Source: Actinernus sp. WN-2022 (lineage: Eukaryota > Cnidaria > Anthozoa > Actiniaria > Actinernidae). From it: a stretch of 64,000 nucleotides of DNA. The position numbers were made by a program, and so were the translations under genes. The notes under the pieces were generated by a model. The model saw only the letters and a program-made list of their open reading frames with translations, was not told the origin of the DNA and did no database searches. The stretch lies in the NCBI GenBank assembly GCA_030867875.1, contig JAOWCC010001368.1:3286965-3350964 (forward strand), given 5' to 3'. Positions within the stretch are counted from its first letter, which is position 1, and each line of letters opens with the position of its first letter. Positions 21,067-43,040 of this stretch are shown one piece after another.

Positions 21067-22397
21067 CGTGAACGAAGGAACTAAAGTAAGCGGACCTGCC
21101 CTTCGCGTATTCTCGCTGTCTTTAGAAGCCCATCACAAATACCAATTCAAACGATGTACCTGACCAACCTCGTGTTAACGTAATTATTATACTTCGTAGT
21201 TCTCGCGGCCAGCCAGAGTCGAAGATCTTTGAAGTCATGTTCTGGCCTTTTGCCTGCCACAGCTCGTTGATCTTCAATTTCGTAGAAAGATCAAGGTCGT
21301 AGAATTAAAAGGGATACCATGCCATCGCCTTTTACTATCGACTGCTGTCCCGCACATCTGTCCCGAAGACTTGACCTTGAATTGCGAAGTTGCCCGCCAA
21401 AACTTGAAATGATTTGAAATTCATGCGCCTATTTCGGCGATAAATCGAATATTAACTATTATTCTAATTCTCAGTAGGGAACTACACAAGGCGAATGGTG
21501 TCCCGCCGATGACAGATCAGGCGATTTATTTTTCACTGCCATAACACTCTTAAAACCACAAGGTCCGAATTTTGACGAGATTTGTGGTTTACAAAGTGAA
21601 TTAATCCTGACATCCAGCAGCGTATGTTCCTAGTTTTACAGCATGGGTTCCAGCGTCTCGTACTCTTGAGCAGAGCAGCTATGATCAAGGGGGGAAGGGG
21701 AGGGGGAATCCCTGAAATCCAGACTATTTAGAAGAAAAAAAACAGAAATCGTTTACAATAGCTCGGGAATCAGGGTTTTGGAGCTATTGTTTCTCGTAAA
21801 ACCAGGTCTGGTTCTGGACTCCATAGACCCATTCCATAAATTGTGAGACTAGATAAAGTCCTCCCCCCAACCCCCCCTCCCCCCCTCCCCCCCGGGTCAC
21901 CACTTTTCCCGCGGAAAATCGAAATGTCGCATAATTTCGCGATCCACAATGCGCATGCACACACTAATACATTTCATGGCCCAAACTGGTAACGTTGGAG
22001 GAAGAGACGCTGTTGATCTTTCTTTTTGCTGGAATATCTCTCAACTAAGATTGGATCGGGGATCATGGAATACTAAAATCTAATCACAGAGAAGGCACAC
22101 TGAGAACGAATTCCAAAGCCATCACTCGCATGATCAGTGGTCCAATTTTACGTAACAATGCCTTTGTAATCTGGCGCGTCACATTCAGTTTGTAAATGCT
22201 GATCTATGAAGTTTATGGTCAAGATTTGTCATCAGTTCGTCTATTTGTGGCCAAAAACCAACCAAGTTTTCCAAAATACAAGCTTGTTTACTTGGGTAAC
22301 TATCTGGGTGACCGCAACCCTTTGGAATCCAACAAGTGCCTGTTCGCCGTGCTGTAATTATTCATGACTAGAAATTCTAGCTAGATTTGCATCAGCA
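21067..22397. other. Upstream flank of the IMPDH gene
   Basis: No gene was recognised. A C-rich run lies at 21863-21896. An ATTTGCAT octamer sits at 22385-22392, five bases before the IMPDH ATG; it may be chance. No TATA box could be placed with confidence. Confidence 0.4.
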
Positions 22398-32596
<10,199 letters not shown>

Positions 32597-32698
32597 TTTT
32601 AACAGTGTTTGGATTTACAGTGTGATGCCAAGGGATGCTGTTGTATTTGAAAGATTGTGATTTCAATTGAGTGCAAATGCGTGACAAAACGATTAATA

Positions 32699-32831
32699 GG
32701 CCATTTTGACGATGTTGCGCTTGAACAATGGCTATCTGTTTTAAATAACAAAAGGCTGGTGAACCAGAACGAGGCTTCGCAGCTCGCGTCTACTGTTCTA
32801 CTGATGCGTGCGCAACATCGTCAAAATGGCC
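32699..32831. mobile_element. Short inverted-repeat insertion
   Basis: GGCCATTTTGACGATGTTGC and its complement are the ends of a 133-bp hairpin element within the dispersed copy. Confidence 0.65.
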
Positions 32832-32850
32832 TGCAGGCCTTTGCAGGAAA

Positions 32851-33230
32851 CAGTCACGTGCTGATATATCACTTTCAATAACCAATGAATTGAGCTGGTG
32901 ATCCCATGGAAAAGGCTTTACTGGAAACAGTCACGTGCTGATATATCACTTTCAATAACCAATGATTTGAGCTCATGATCCCATGGGAAAGGCTTTACTG
33001 GAAACAGTCACGTGCTGATATATCACTTTCAATAACCAATGAATTGAGCTCGTGATCCCATGGGAAAGGCTTTACTGGAAGCAGTCACGTGCTGATATAT
33101 CACTTCAATAACCAATGAATTGAGTTCGTGATCCCATGGGAAAGGCTTTACTGGAAACAGATACGTGCTGATATATCACTTCAATAACCAATGAATTGAG
33201 CTCGTGACCCCATGGGAAGGGCTTTACTGG
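32851..33230. repeat. 77-bp minisatellite
   Basis: Five units start at 32851, 32928, 33005, 33082 and 33158. Each has CAGTCACGTGCTGATATATC and a CCCATGGGAAAGGCTTTACT segment. Confidence 0.9.
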
Positions 33231-33700
33231 ATGCACCCTTCACGTATTTAGTTTGACCTTTCTCTTTCCTTTTTCATATTTGTAATCTTTGTAATTGTGG
33301 AAAATAAAAAACCTTTGAACCTTTGGCAAACAATCACGAAAACCGCAGTTTTAGAAAGATCGGCAATCGATTGGAGATGAAAAATAGCATTTACTCTCGA
33401 TCTCGTTCAAGTGCCTTTAAGTATATGAAGTCAGATTGTTTTGCCATCCAGTACAACTACGTGATTGCATTCCAGCAAAAGGCGGCTCATTAGTATCGTA
33501 TTCTTGGCAAGAGATATCGCTGGCGACAGCTGAGGGCTCTCGCAAACCTGTAGTATTTTAGTGTCTTTTCTTAGCGTATTCGTTTGGTGATGTTTGAATA
33601 ATTCGAACGCGTTCGAGCGGGAGAATGGCGCGAAACTCGCTTGCCCCATTCTCCCGCTCGCCCCCAGCTCGCTTCGCTCATATCCCACTATCAACGGAAG

Positions 33701-33922
33701 CATGGTTAATAGAGGAGAATGCAACCCAGCGACATTCCTTTTATAGGTCTTTGTTCGCTTTTTTCAACCGTGACCGTGCACAAAACACAATAGATATTGG
33801 AATAGTCGTTCAGGAGACGCTAATGAACTATGACCGTGCACAATCTTTTGTCTTACCCCCTTCCAACCTAAAGCGCAGCGCCTTTGTTAGCCGGGTTTTC
33901 CAACTATTCCCCTCTATTAACA
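33701..33922. mobile_element. Uninterrupted relative of the split MITE at 14413-21066
   Basis: The ends CATGGTTAATAGAGGAGAAT and a degenerate complement match the split MITE. Inside it has CACAAAACACAATAGA, GACGCTAATGAACTATGA and AGCGCAGCGCCTTTGT. It shows what the target looked like before the 6.36-kb insertion. Confidence 0.7.
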
Positions 33923-33987
33923 AGAAAGGAGGGACCGCTCGCAGTCTTGAAAGATTCCTGTTGACAGGAAGACACTGTGTATGCAAC

Positions 33988-34336
33988 CACACCGCGGCAA
34001 AACGGTATGCTCCGCTGGCCAAAAGAACGAAGGCTCTGCTATCAAATACAAATTACCGAGGGTTTCAACTTTTTTAGTAAATAATTTTATAACTTAGTAA
34101 ACTCACAGTGAATCACAAATTAAGAAAACTTCAACCTGTGAAAGTCTTAGGCTTAGCTTTTAAGTAGTTTTCTTATTTTTTGACAAAACAGTTCACAAAT
34201 GGTACTTTTAAGCAGAAATTTTAAAATCACGGCATTTGCCTGTTGGTTCATTTCAGTTTTCGCGGGAAACTGGGGGCGGCCGCGCGCCGACAAGATATAG
34301 CAAATACGCATGCGCATGACGTTTTGCCGCGGTGTG
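33988..34336. mobile_element. MITE of the same family as 27194-27570
   Basis: Ends CACACCGCGGCAAAACG and complement. CTGTGTATG occurs right after the right end and four bases away from the left end, so the target duplication is imperfect. The interior resembles the 27.2-kb copy. Confidence 0.65.
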
Positions 34337-34853
34337 CTGTGTATGGTATGTATAGGTGATGTAGTTTAATTATGTATTATTACAATATTGGTGTGTATTT
34401 TTCGAATTTGGATTAAAGCTTTTTGCATGTGTTTATTTAATCAATAAAAGCAAAATTATATTTATTAAAATATTCTGTCGCTTTCATTTGTTGTTATTTA
34501 GTTTTGTGCTTTGTAGTCTGTTTGATCAGTTCTGCACCTATTAAACCTTTTTCGTGTCAACAACTGACCTTATTCTCGGGCACGCGGTCTCGGGCCGCGG
34601 TGTGCTGTGTATGGTATGTATAGGTGATGTAGTTTAATTATGTATTATTACAATATTGGTGTGTATTTTTCGAATTTGGATTAAAGCTTTTTGCATGTGT
34701 TTATTTAATCAATAAAAGCAAAATTATATTTATTAAAATATTCTGTCGCTTTCATTTGTTGTTATTTAGTTTTGTGCTTTGTAGTCTGTTTGATCAGTTC
34801 TGCACCTATTAAACCTTTTTCGTGTCAACAACTGACCTTATTCTCGGGCACGC
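34327..34853. repeat. 268-bp direct tandem duplication
   Basis: 34327-34594 and 34595-34853 appear identical by eye over about 259 bp. The unit begins with the last ten bases of the neighbouring MITE (CCGCGGTGTG). Confidence 0.85.
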
Positions 34854-34859
34854 AAAGTC

Positions 34860-35176
34860 TGTTCCTTACGAACAACTCCTACGTCTTGTTAGTATGAAGA
34901 CACGAGCACAGAAGAAGCTGTCAATCTCTGAATTTACTTTACAAATGTTTGTATAGCAATGGCCATTATATATTCGTATTTTTTTAACTTTAGGAACTCT
35001 TATAATATAAGAGGCATAGGAACCACACTTAGTCAGCCTAATTTTAATCTCAAATGGATGAAGAATTCCTTTACCTACACTGTAAGTAAACTGTAGAACA
35101 AGCTCCACACTGAAGTGAAACAAGCCGCAAATGTTGTAGAATTTAAAACCAAACTTAGTAAGGTTGAATTTTAGAA
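34860..35176 (+). pseudogene. LINE 3'-terminal fragment
   Basis: A frame reads YNIRGIGTTLSQP, then NSFTYTVSKLWNKLHTEVK, then VEFKTKL. This is the common C-terminal motif of many non-LTR elements (a 'GPKLWN' type Trp-Asn segment followed by a KFK tail). It is truncated upstream. Confidence 0.6.
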
Positions 35177-35334
35177 TCTTTAGAATTATTGTTATTACAA
35201 CTGTTACCTTTGATTATGTCTTAGCCTGAAATGTTAACTTAGATGTATTTAACTTTAAGTTATAGTAAGTAGTTTTTACATGTCGTTTTAGCCTTTTTAT
35301 ATAGAATTGTAATTAGTATAGCTGTAGACGGTTG

Positions 35335-35470
35335 CACTTGACGTCACGGCGGCCATGTTGGTGTACCTTCAACAATAGATTCTTCGTTAGCTGCTTTTGT
35401 AAGGTACACCAACATGGCTGCCATGCCCTTTGTCATTTAAATCTCTGGGGATTGAGTGAAACCATCTATA
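35335..35470. mobile_element. MITE related to 57985-58130 and to the 67-bp minisatellite
   Basis: The shared blocks are CATGTTGGTGTACCTT, CAATAGATTCTTCGTTAGCT, AGGTACACCAACATGGC and TTTGTCATTT.AATCTCTGGG. The CCAACATGG/CCATGTTGG pair gives it internal inverted symmetry. Confidence 0.7.
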
Positions 35471-35476
35471 CACATG

Positions 35477-36696
35477 TATTTTGAACGAGCTTGATCTTAA
35501 GCTCCTTGGCGCTACGTGTCTAAATAAACTATTGTATTGTATTGTTGTATGCCGTTACATATACGCGTGCAACTCATCTGCACGTGCAGTGTTCGTAATT
35601 ATATTTGCGCGCAAAATTTTCCAGTACAACTCGACATCTTCGTTAGCCTGTAATGCAGGCGTTTCTAGTGGTTTTCCCCGCTTTCGTGGACGTTCTCCGC
35701 TCGCGAACAAATTTCAGACGAGTAGGAATGTGGCGAGGACGAAAAGCGGCTAGATCTTTGTTTTCTTTTTCCGTTATGTTCTTTTTCTTCTAAACCTTTT
35801 GCACTGATTCCCTTCATTCTATCAGTTATTTTTGTGTTTTTATCTTTGTTTTCTATAGTTTTTAGGGTCGTTCCGATCCCTCAGTTCAAATCATTCAAGG
35901 GCACCCAACGAGTACTTTTTGAAATTCGTTTGAAACTAGTTGTCTGCAGCTTATGAATTTGTTAGTAGTCTAGAACAGAAACAAGAATTTTCTAGCCCAA
36001 GTAACTTCATGTTGCAAAGTTTTGTGGAGGTACGAATTTTTTAGGGATTCTTTTTTCCTTTAGGCAATTCTTAGGGAATGAAAATGTGTTGTTCTGACTC
36101 TATTGATCTGCCGAATTGAGACGTACGGATATTTTAGGGGAAACCTTTTAGTCTCTCTTTTCTTCTATAATTTTCTAGGCCTAGGGATTCAAGGGGATTG
36201 AAAACAAATTTTCTAGCCAGTATTTCAGAAAACAATTTTCTAGGGACATTTTTTTCAAATCCGAAAGTTTTAGGCTAACTTACTCTCCCGAACAGCTTTT
36301 TAACCGAACTCCGCATTTAGGCTTGCCGAAATATATATATTACAATAACAAAAACACGTCCCTCCCCTGTCTCCTAAAAATAGGAGAAATCTCGAAACGC
36401 ATTTTACTAAACCGAGCTGACAGACCATGGCCACGTCAAAACATGAATGCCTTAGACAACTTAGGTTAACTTGGGATATTGATGTCTGTCAGTTTTTTTT
36501 TCAAGTGAGAAACTAATTATAAACGCTGACTTCATAATGCAATTTTTTTTAAGACTGCATCTCAGGGGTATTCTAAAAAAACTTGCATGGTCTCTAGATC
36601 TAGAAAAGCATTCAGAATGAAGGCTATTTGGTCAACTAAACCTCCCGGCTATTGGATATTCGTATAATAAGTAGTAATCTGGACTTCTCAGGTGTG
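35477..36696. other. Spacer without recognised gene
   Basis: A frame fragment near 35643 (AGCCTGTAATGCAGGCGTTTCT) resembles the end of the element family at 54487. From 35870 to 36300 there is pyrimidine-rich sequence with repeated TTTTCTAG-type motifs. No gene is evident. Confidence 0.4.
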
Positions 36697-36922
36697 ATAA
36701 GGGTGCGTTTACCAATTTCGTCGCCAAGCAGCGACGTTGCTATGAAGGGTGGGCGCGCGGCCGCGCGCGCTCATGCAAATAGTGGGAAAAACTTACTTCC
36801 GGTTTAGTGAAAAAGCAACGTGCGCGCTCCGGTTTGTTTACATTTTGTAAAAGGAGAAAGTTGTTTTTTGCTACTTCAACCCGGGTTGTTTTACTTTCCA
36901 TGCTTCAAGTTTACTTTAACAA

Positions 36923-37235
36923 ATGCCGAAAAAGAAAGCCATTCTAGCTGCTGAGGGTCGCTGGACGAGGGAAAATTCCGATGTCAGGGAATTCGGGTGT
37001 CAAGTGCAAACTAATTTTCTTTCGGATTTCGACAAAGCCGAAAGTTTTAAAAGAGCTTGTTGATAACGAGGGGAGCCAGAATGTACTTACAAGTGAGCAG
37101 CTAGACGCGAGAGGAGTCTTCGAAGAGTTTAGTTTTGAGCCACTTTCACAAGAAAGTAGCGAAGAAAAATGCAGTGCCTTCGAAAAAAAAATCAAAAAAA
37201 TCAACTCGTCACGATACTACTTACTAGGGACTTGA
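36923..37235 (+). pseudogene. Broken N-terminal frame of the 2.5-kb element
   Basis: ATG at 36923 starts MPKKKAILAAEGRWTREN, which stops after about 46 codons (near 37061). The overlapping frame from 36981 continues to 37235 with VLKELVDNEGSQNVLT and an acidic Glu/Ser stretch. Together they suggest one ancestral protein with a frameshift. No family was recognised; a transposon-encoded DNA-binding protein is plausible. Confidence 0.35.
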
Positions 37236-37750
37236 CTAGTTTGACTGGAAGTAATCGGTGAATAATGACCAAAACGTTTTCATATATTCTGATAGGCCTG
37301 GACACTATTTCTAACTATAAAGAAGCAAAGACCGATACAACGTAGAACGTAGATTGTCGTTCACGATTGCTTGGTTGAACAATTCGTCAACTATTTCTAA
37401 GGCCGGAAATGTCTGTGAAAAATGCGGAAGTCAAACATAAATACGGAAACGAACGATGGCAAGTTTCTAATAACTTGAGATGATTGCAATATGGGTCCGA
37501 ACCATTCCTTTAGGGCGAACAAAGCCTAAGGCTTTTTAATTATTTCTTTTTTTTATCAATGGAGAATATTATAAGGATTTGTACGAACATGTGCGAATGA
37601 TATTACACATTATAGTAAGACATTCTTCTGGAATTGACATATTTAGCAGTGGTTTTGATCGCTAAAGGATAGAAAACTGAATCAGATCTTGATGTAAGCT
37701 CACCGTAAGTTGAATCGGGTTGTTTCTCCTCGACGCGATGTAAAGTATTA

Positions 37751-38510
37751 AAGTAAGTAAAGTAAGTGACTTTATTTAAAGTGCCCCTAAACCCATTTGC
37801 AATTTTTATATATATGAAACTTTGAAAGGTTTTGAGTACTTCTGCGAATAAATGTTTGGCTTACAGAGAATACTCTATGTTCTAGGCTTGTTTGAAATGG
37901 TGAAAATGTGACCTTTCCTGACCCATGACCTTGTAAGAAAAAGACTGGGTCGATTCCCTATCTTACGTCATCCAATTCATTCGACTTTGCAATAACTTGA
38001 ATAAATATTTAGCATTTTGTCTAAAATAGCTGTTTTCTTTACTAAAATCTCACAAACTGTGTATATTCTCTATATATCGATGCTGTTGTGATAGAAAAGC
38101 GTCATGGACAATAATGCATTAATGAGGTGACGTAAGATAGGGAATCGACCCAGGCTTTTTCTTACACGGTAATGGGTCAGGAGAGGTCACATTTTCACCA
38201 TTCTCTGTAAGCCAAAAATGTATTCGCAGAAGTACTCAAAACCTTTCAAAGTTTCATATATATAAAAATTGCAAAAGAGTTTAGGGGCACTTTAAGTGTC
38301 AATGTATTTAGCTTTGCAGCTAATTGGGGACACTAGTCCTACGATTTTTATACGTCCTTATCCGAGAAGACGTGAAGGTCGAACCGTTTACTGTATTATA
38401 TGTAAAGGCAGCACCTTCTACCTGACGTCTAACCGCCTCTGATCTCGATTGTAATACGAGCGGGAGCCGGTCGCAGGTTCAAACCCCGGCCGGACCAACA
38501 CTCAGGTTTG
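37751..38510 (+). repeat. Dispersed SINE-like repeat, split by a MITE
   Basis: AAGTAAGTGACTTTATTTAA continues after the MITE as GTGTCAATGTATTTAG and CCTTATCCGAGAAGACG, matching 18662-18770. Further on, GCAGGTTCAAACCCC at about 38473 resembles a pol III B box. A short piece recurs at 43575-43620. Confidence 0.6.
37780..38291. mobile_element. TTAA-flanked MITE (piggyBac-like) with known empty site
   Basis: Ends AGTGCCCCTAAAC and complement, arms about 150 bp. TTAA lies at 37776-37779 and 38292-38295. The related repeat at 18662 reads TTTATTTAAGTGTC with a single TTAA, which is the pre-insertion state. Confidence 0.88.
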
Positions 38511-39197
38511 AGACGTGTGACTGATTATGGTGCAGATGGTCGCAAATCGACTTCTTTGCGTGAATAAACCACTGGAATTAGATGTCTGATAATGCAGCTC
38601 TGTTTCAAATTTCACTGATTTCATTTTCTTGTCCAATGCCTTTAGCTTTGCCCTCTCAAATTCCATCGGTACACGAGAATTCTTTGTAATCAAGAAAATT
38701 GCTTTGTAACCACTCAAACGCGGCTGCGCCCCGTGGGCCCTGGTAACAATATTATACTTCCGGTTTCACGAAAAATGAAACTGAGTTCGTGAAACAAAGA
38801 AAAGTCAATCCTTTTTCACATAAAAATTGTCCTGAAGTCGCATTGCACAGAGCCAAGCATGGGTTTAGCGGAAAAAAATAAAAACACGGAAGTTATGACT
38901 ATCTAACTGTTAAAATTCACGGGAAATTCTAAAACAATCAATTTTCGGTATATCGTAAAACGCATGCTACACCTTTTGTGCCTAACCCAGACCAATGATA
39001 TATGCAACTATGAAAGCACTATCCCAATTTTTGTTCTGCCTATATGACGTCATATGATGACGTCATCAAAATATGAAGGTCCGTCTCCCAGGAGTTCCTG
39101 AGTGATTTATTAATTATTTTACTCAAATTGTTCGAGTTTTATGGCGTTTTAAATTCTACTTAGCAACGGCCCAAAATAATTGGTAAACGCACCCTTA

Positions 39198-40005
39198 AAA
39201 TACCTGGCTGCTACGTCGGCGATTCAGTTCTAAGTAAGTTATTGCGCCTAACCATAACTTAAGCTTGCAACTGAAATTTCAAAGCTGTGCGAAATTTGCA
39301 GGATGCTTGATATGATCTCGGAAGAAGTAAAGAATGGTGAACTCGACAGTCGTATACATTTAACGACACGATCATGTGCAGTCCGTAAAATGTTGGAGTC
39401 TCTACTGAAACTTTAGTTTGGGTCGCAATTAAAGGAGCAGTGTCACGATGTGTATTCATGGCCAAAGTTTTGAAAATGTGTCAGGCGGAAAAGAAATCAA
39501 AAGATGTGACAGAAGTAGAAGTCCGTGAGTAATCCGGTTGCATCGGCGTATTTGCACGATATATCGAGCCGAAATTGATTTAAAACTATACTTCAGTATT
39601 ATATGGTTAGGTTTGATGTTATATTTTTATAAAGCAGCATTTTATTTATTTCAATCGAAAGGGAAATTTGCAGCGGCACGTGACATAGCGTGATTTTGCC
39701 ATTGCCTATAACAACCAATCAGAATCGTGAAACTGCTCCTTTAATCATTTATTTATGATGCTGTCATGGAAATGTCAACGAAGATAACATCTGATATGTA
39801 GTCAATAAAGTGCGCTGAAGTGCGACCCGGCCATAAACAAATCTCTCGTTAAACTCTTCACATAAACGTGTACGATTGTGCCATTACCAAATTGAGGAGT
39901 TTCTAAAGAGAATCTACTTAAGAAATGAACTCCATCACAAGAAAGAGCACATAAAAATTAGTTTACCGGGTTTGGAGATGTGGTGAGCTTTCAAAAATCG
40001 CAAAA
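39198..40005. other. Spacer without recognised gene
   Basis: No inverted repeat or coding motif was noticed in this stretch. Confidence 0.35.
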
Positions 40006-40069
40006 ATAAGAGACGTTTGTATGGATTGGAAGGACAAGCATCCCTCCAATCCATACAAACGTCTCTTAT
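40006..40069. repeat. Perfect 25-bp-arm hairpin
   Basis: ATAAGAGACGTTTGTATGGA and five more bases pair perfectly with the right arm, around a 14-base loop (AGGACAAGCATCCC). It may be a tiny MITE or a recent inverted duplication. Confidence 0.8.
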
Positions 40070-40212
40070 CTTCGAATGCTTGCTAGTCAGTTTCTATTTA
40101 CCAAATCATGATCGAACTTGGTATTCTTACCAATTCCGATGTGTTCTTTCTTATCACAAGGTGTTTCTGTTAATTAGATTAACTTTACAAACTTGGCCCC
40201 AGTCCTTTTTTC

Positions 40213-40742
40213 AATTTGGTAGTGGCCAATAGCGTTCTCCCCAGATTCTAAATATAGAAAACTCATAATTGACGCAAAGCATCATGGGATTGAAATGCGG
40301 ACAAATATTCCAGAACCCAACTCAAGATTATGTGTAGCTATGAAGAAAGCAGGTGCTACGAAGCACTGTTTTGGGGGTATTTGTCGATCAGATTCACGAT
40401 ATACTGATAAATTACCGCCAGGAACCTTCGAGTCAACCTTGATTTAAGAGCAATACATCCTTTCACCCGATCAACCAATTCTTTTCCCACTTTTTTCTCC
40501 CCGTGGCACTCTAAACAACGTTTCAACTCCAAAACATTACATTCACCAGGTGGTTTGGTTAATTTGGCACCTGGGACGTACCTCATTTTCTGTGAGTAAA
40601 ACTCTAAAATTATCCATACCGCACGCAGGAACAACTATGTCCAAGGCAGCCATTTTGAAATATTTGTCCGCATTTCTGTCCCACAATGCAATGTTGTCAT
40701 TATGCTAATATTTTATGACGACAACTGTGCAGAACGCTACTG
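40213..40742. mobile_element. Short element carrying a SAP-like reading-frame fragment
   Basis: The arms of about 85 bp share AGCGTTCT at the tips and GAAATGCGGACAAATATT at the inner end. The middle holds a minus-strand coding remnant, so this is probably an internally deleted DNA transposon. Confidence 0.6.
40356..40653 (-). pseudogene. Transposon N-terminal fragment with SAP-like motif
   Basis: ATG at 40653 begins MAALDIVVPACGMDNF, and a frameshift near 40580 leads into PGAKLTKPPGECNVLELKRC, LECHGEKKVGKELVDRVKGC and a basic tail. The ELKRxLxCHGxKKxGKxxLVDRV pattern looks like a SAP-type DNA-binding helix pair at the N terminus of some transposon proteins. This family link is from memory and not verified. 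Confidence 0.45.
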
Positions 40743-40972
40743 CGTGTTACTTCTTGAGGGGGGTTTGGCGCAATAATCGATGCGTCGACACTTGCCTGCG
40801 TGGCAAGTGAATTCCCCCTCCCCTCCCCTCCCCGTTTACCCGTGAACTCGTCCGATGGTTAAGAGTTAGGGTAGGGGGCTGGCTCTAGGGAAACAACAAA
40901 TGGGGTTGTAGGGGGACAAACAATACTTCCTAATGATTTATGAAGAGATATTATTGTGAAAAATAGTGTGAT

Positions 40973-41392
40973 AAACATTAGATTATTTCCTAACGGAGCT
41001 GTGTGGCCTAATGAATGTAAGACAATTTATAGTACTTTGTATGCGGTCGCCATCTGTGTGTCACCTCTCAGGGACACAAAGATGGCGGCCACAAAACGAA
41101 AATACAAATAAAACTTAATTTCCCATCAAAATCATTGGGTTTCACTTCAAAACTCTTTGAATGCCCTTTCAAAGATTTATCGAGTTAAAAAAAAAATTTG
41201 ACACAATTACATGGATTTGTATGCATTCCACATAAAATTAATTTACTCCGGAACAATACACCCTATCGACGTGAAATTTTCTTTGTAAACTTTTATTATC
41301 GATGTCTAGAATATATACAAAGAAATGTAGGACTTAGTTTAAATTTTAGATTTTTGATGACGTCGTGAAAACCAAGAGTTGACTGTGTTTAT
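40973..41392 (+). repeat. Dispersed repeat, copy 1
   Basis: It matches 43852-44280 in the same orientation: ACATTAGATTATTTCCTAAC, then GATGGCGGCC..AAAACGAAAATACAAATAAA, and AATACACCCTATCGACGTGA. The gaps and substitutions show these are old copies. Confidence 0.8.
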
Positions 41393-41861
41393 AGGTTCGC
41401 AAGGAATTGTGGTCAAATGTACGCCGCCATTTTCCCGGCGTATGGTGGTTGGTGTCCAGTAAAATACATATTTCACGGATTAAATAAAATCACTTTACTA
41501 AATTAAACAGGAAGTCCATAACTTCAGAGTGATTCTGTTTTACCATACTAAACACTAGTGGAGATCAGCAGAGTATGCTTTACATGTATACTGGAGAAAA
41601 TTTGAGATAATTTTCATGAAGGATGGCAAAGATTCGAGTGGTTGAAAAATACTGCTTTTAAGAGAAATTTAGTGCAACTTGAAATCACTGTATTAAAACC
41701 GAAACCAGGTTTCTAGAATATAAAGCTTTTGTAATCCACTTTAATCTTTGCCATCCTCTATCGAAAAAGTTTGAAAAGCATATCAGAGCATTCACATGAT
41801 ATTTCTCTGCTATCTCGGGGTGTCATTACTTGAAGGTTCAATGTCTCATTAATATCGGCGA

Positions 41862-43040
41862 CCCTAAAACGCGGAACGGCGGAATGGCGGAATAGTGGAA
41901 AATCCTAAACGGAGGAATTAATGGTGGAAAATCCTAAAAGCGGAATGGCGGAAAATCCTAAAAGGAGGAATATAGTATTTTTTCTTCTTGTGTTTAATAA
42001 AAGTAAAATTACCCGAAAGACTGGGATCGAAGCTGCCACAGTGTGAAAGTTTTCCAAAAACCTTTTTATTAACAACAAAGTGTCAACAAAAGGCCGTTTA
42101 ACGATTGCTGCTTCCAAAGCGAATTCTAGCAGTGAAGCGGTGATCATAAACCAAGAAACTGCATCCGAAAATTTAGTTCTTGTCAGCCTAATTAAAGTAA
42201 TTATGTAAAATCGTTGCAAGTAAACCAAAATCGTTGGAAAGCCGTCGATGTTTTTAGCGCTTTCGTAATTAAACTGTTCAATCTATCGCCTCTCACACAG
42301 TGAATAATCACTTTCATAGCTTGAAACGTATGAGAATTGTTCACAAGGCTATCCTCTCTCAGTTCCCCGGGATAATTGGGCTTCAGGAGTTACATTCTAG
42401 GCGATTTCGTTCAGTTTGGAGTACATGTTGTTCAACTTTGCATTTGATTAGGCGCCATTTTGGTTTTCATGCTGCGAAGGTTGACTTATTCAATATTTTA
42501 TTCGTGAGAAAGTACTTGTTCGAATGGCACCAATTTTTATTTTTTATTTTGGCATGTTCAATATGTGGGTTCTGCTATGTACGAAAATGAGAACATTTGA
42601 TAAAGGATTTCATCTCCAAAAATTCAGAATAAAAACTAGTACCGACATTTTGTACTTGCAACGATTTTGGTTTACTTGCAACGATTTTACTTAATTACTT
42701 GCACGGATTTTTTGTACTTGCAACGATTTTGGTTTACTTGCAACGATTTTACATAATTACTTTTATTCGGCTGACAAGAACTATAATTTCCGGTTGCAGT
42801 TTCTTGGTTTATGATCACCGCTTCCCTGCTAGAATTCGCTTTGGAAGCAGCAATCGTTAAACGGCCTTTTGTTAATAGAAAGGTTTTTGGGAAAACTTTC
42901 ATACTGTGGCAGCTTCGATCCCAGTCTTTTATTAAACACAAGAAGAAAAAATACTATATTCCGCGTTTTAGGATTTTCCGCCATTCCCTCTTTTAGGATT
43001 TTCCGCCATTCCACCATTCCGCGTTTTAGGGTCTCCCTAC
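41862..43040. mobile_element. 1.2-kb element with terminal inverted repeats of about 360 bp
   Basis: GACCCTAAAACGCGGAA and its complement mark the tips. The arms continue through GGCGGAA(T)-rich subrepeats (ATGGCGGAAAATCCTAAAA), AAACGGCCTTTTGTT-type sequence, and a CTTGCAACGATTTT block that is tandemly duplicated in the right arm (42645-42755). The core (about 42250-42640) has no recognised gene. No target duplication was found. Confidence 0.75.

Larger units (their letters stand above)
32692..33478 (+). mobile_element. Dispersed element copy with 77-bp minisatellite
   Basis: In inverse orientation it matches 46048-46484: TAGGCC..TTTGCAGGAAACAGTCAC at one end, then GAATTGAG(C/T)TCGTGATCCC, then TTTTAGAAAG(A/G)TCG and GCCATCCAGTACAACTACGT with GATTGCATTCC at the other end. 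This copy is interrupted by a hairpin (32699-32831) and by an A/T-rich segment near 33240-33345 carrying AATAAA. It lies downstream of IMPDH and could form part of its 3' UTR. Confidence 0.6.
36697..39197. mobile_element. 2.5-kb DNA element with short inverted ends and a broken frame
   Basis: The ends are AAGGGTGCGTTTACCAATT and its complement AATTGGTAAACGCACCCTT; TA flanks are possible. Inside are a broken coding region (36923-37235), a dispersed repeat and a nested TTAA MITE. No full transposase was seen, so the superfamily is open. Confidence 0.65.

Noticed and set aside
21863..21896. C-rich run as a possible i-motif or regulatory G-quadruplex
   Set aside because: It is about 500 bp from the IMPDH ATG and could be simple low-complexity sequence; nothing links it to the gene.
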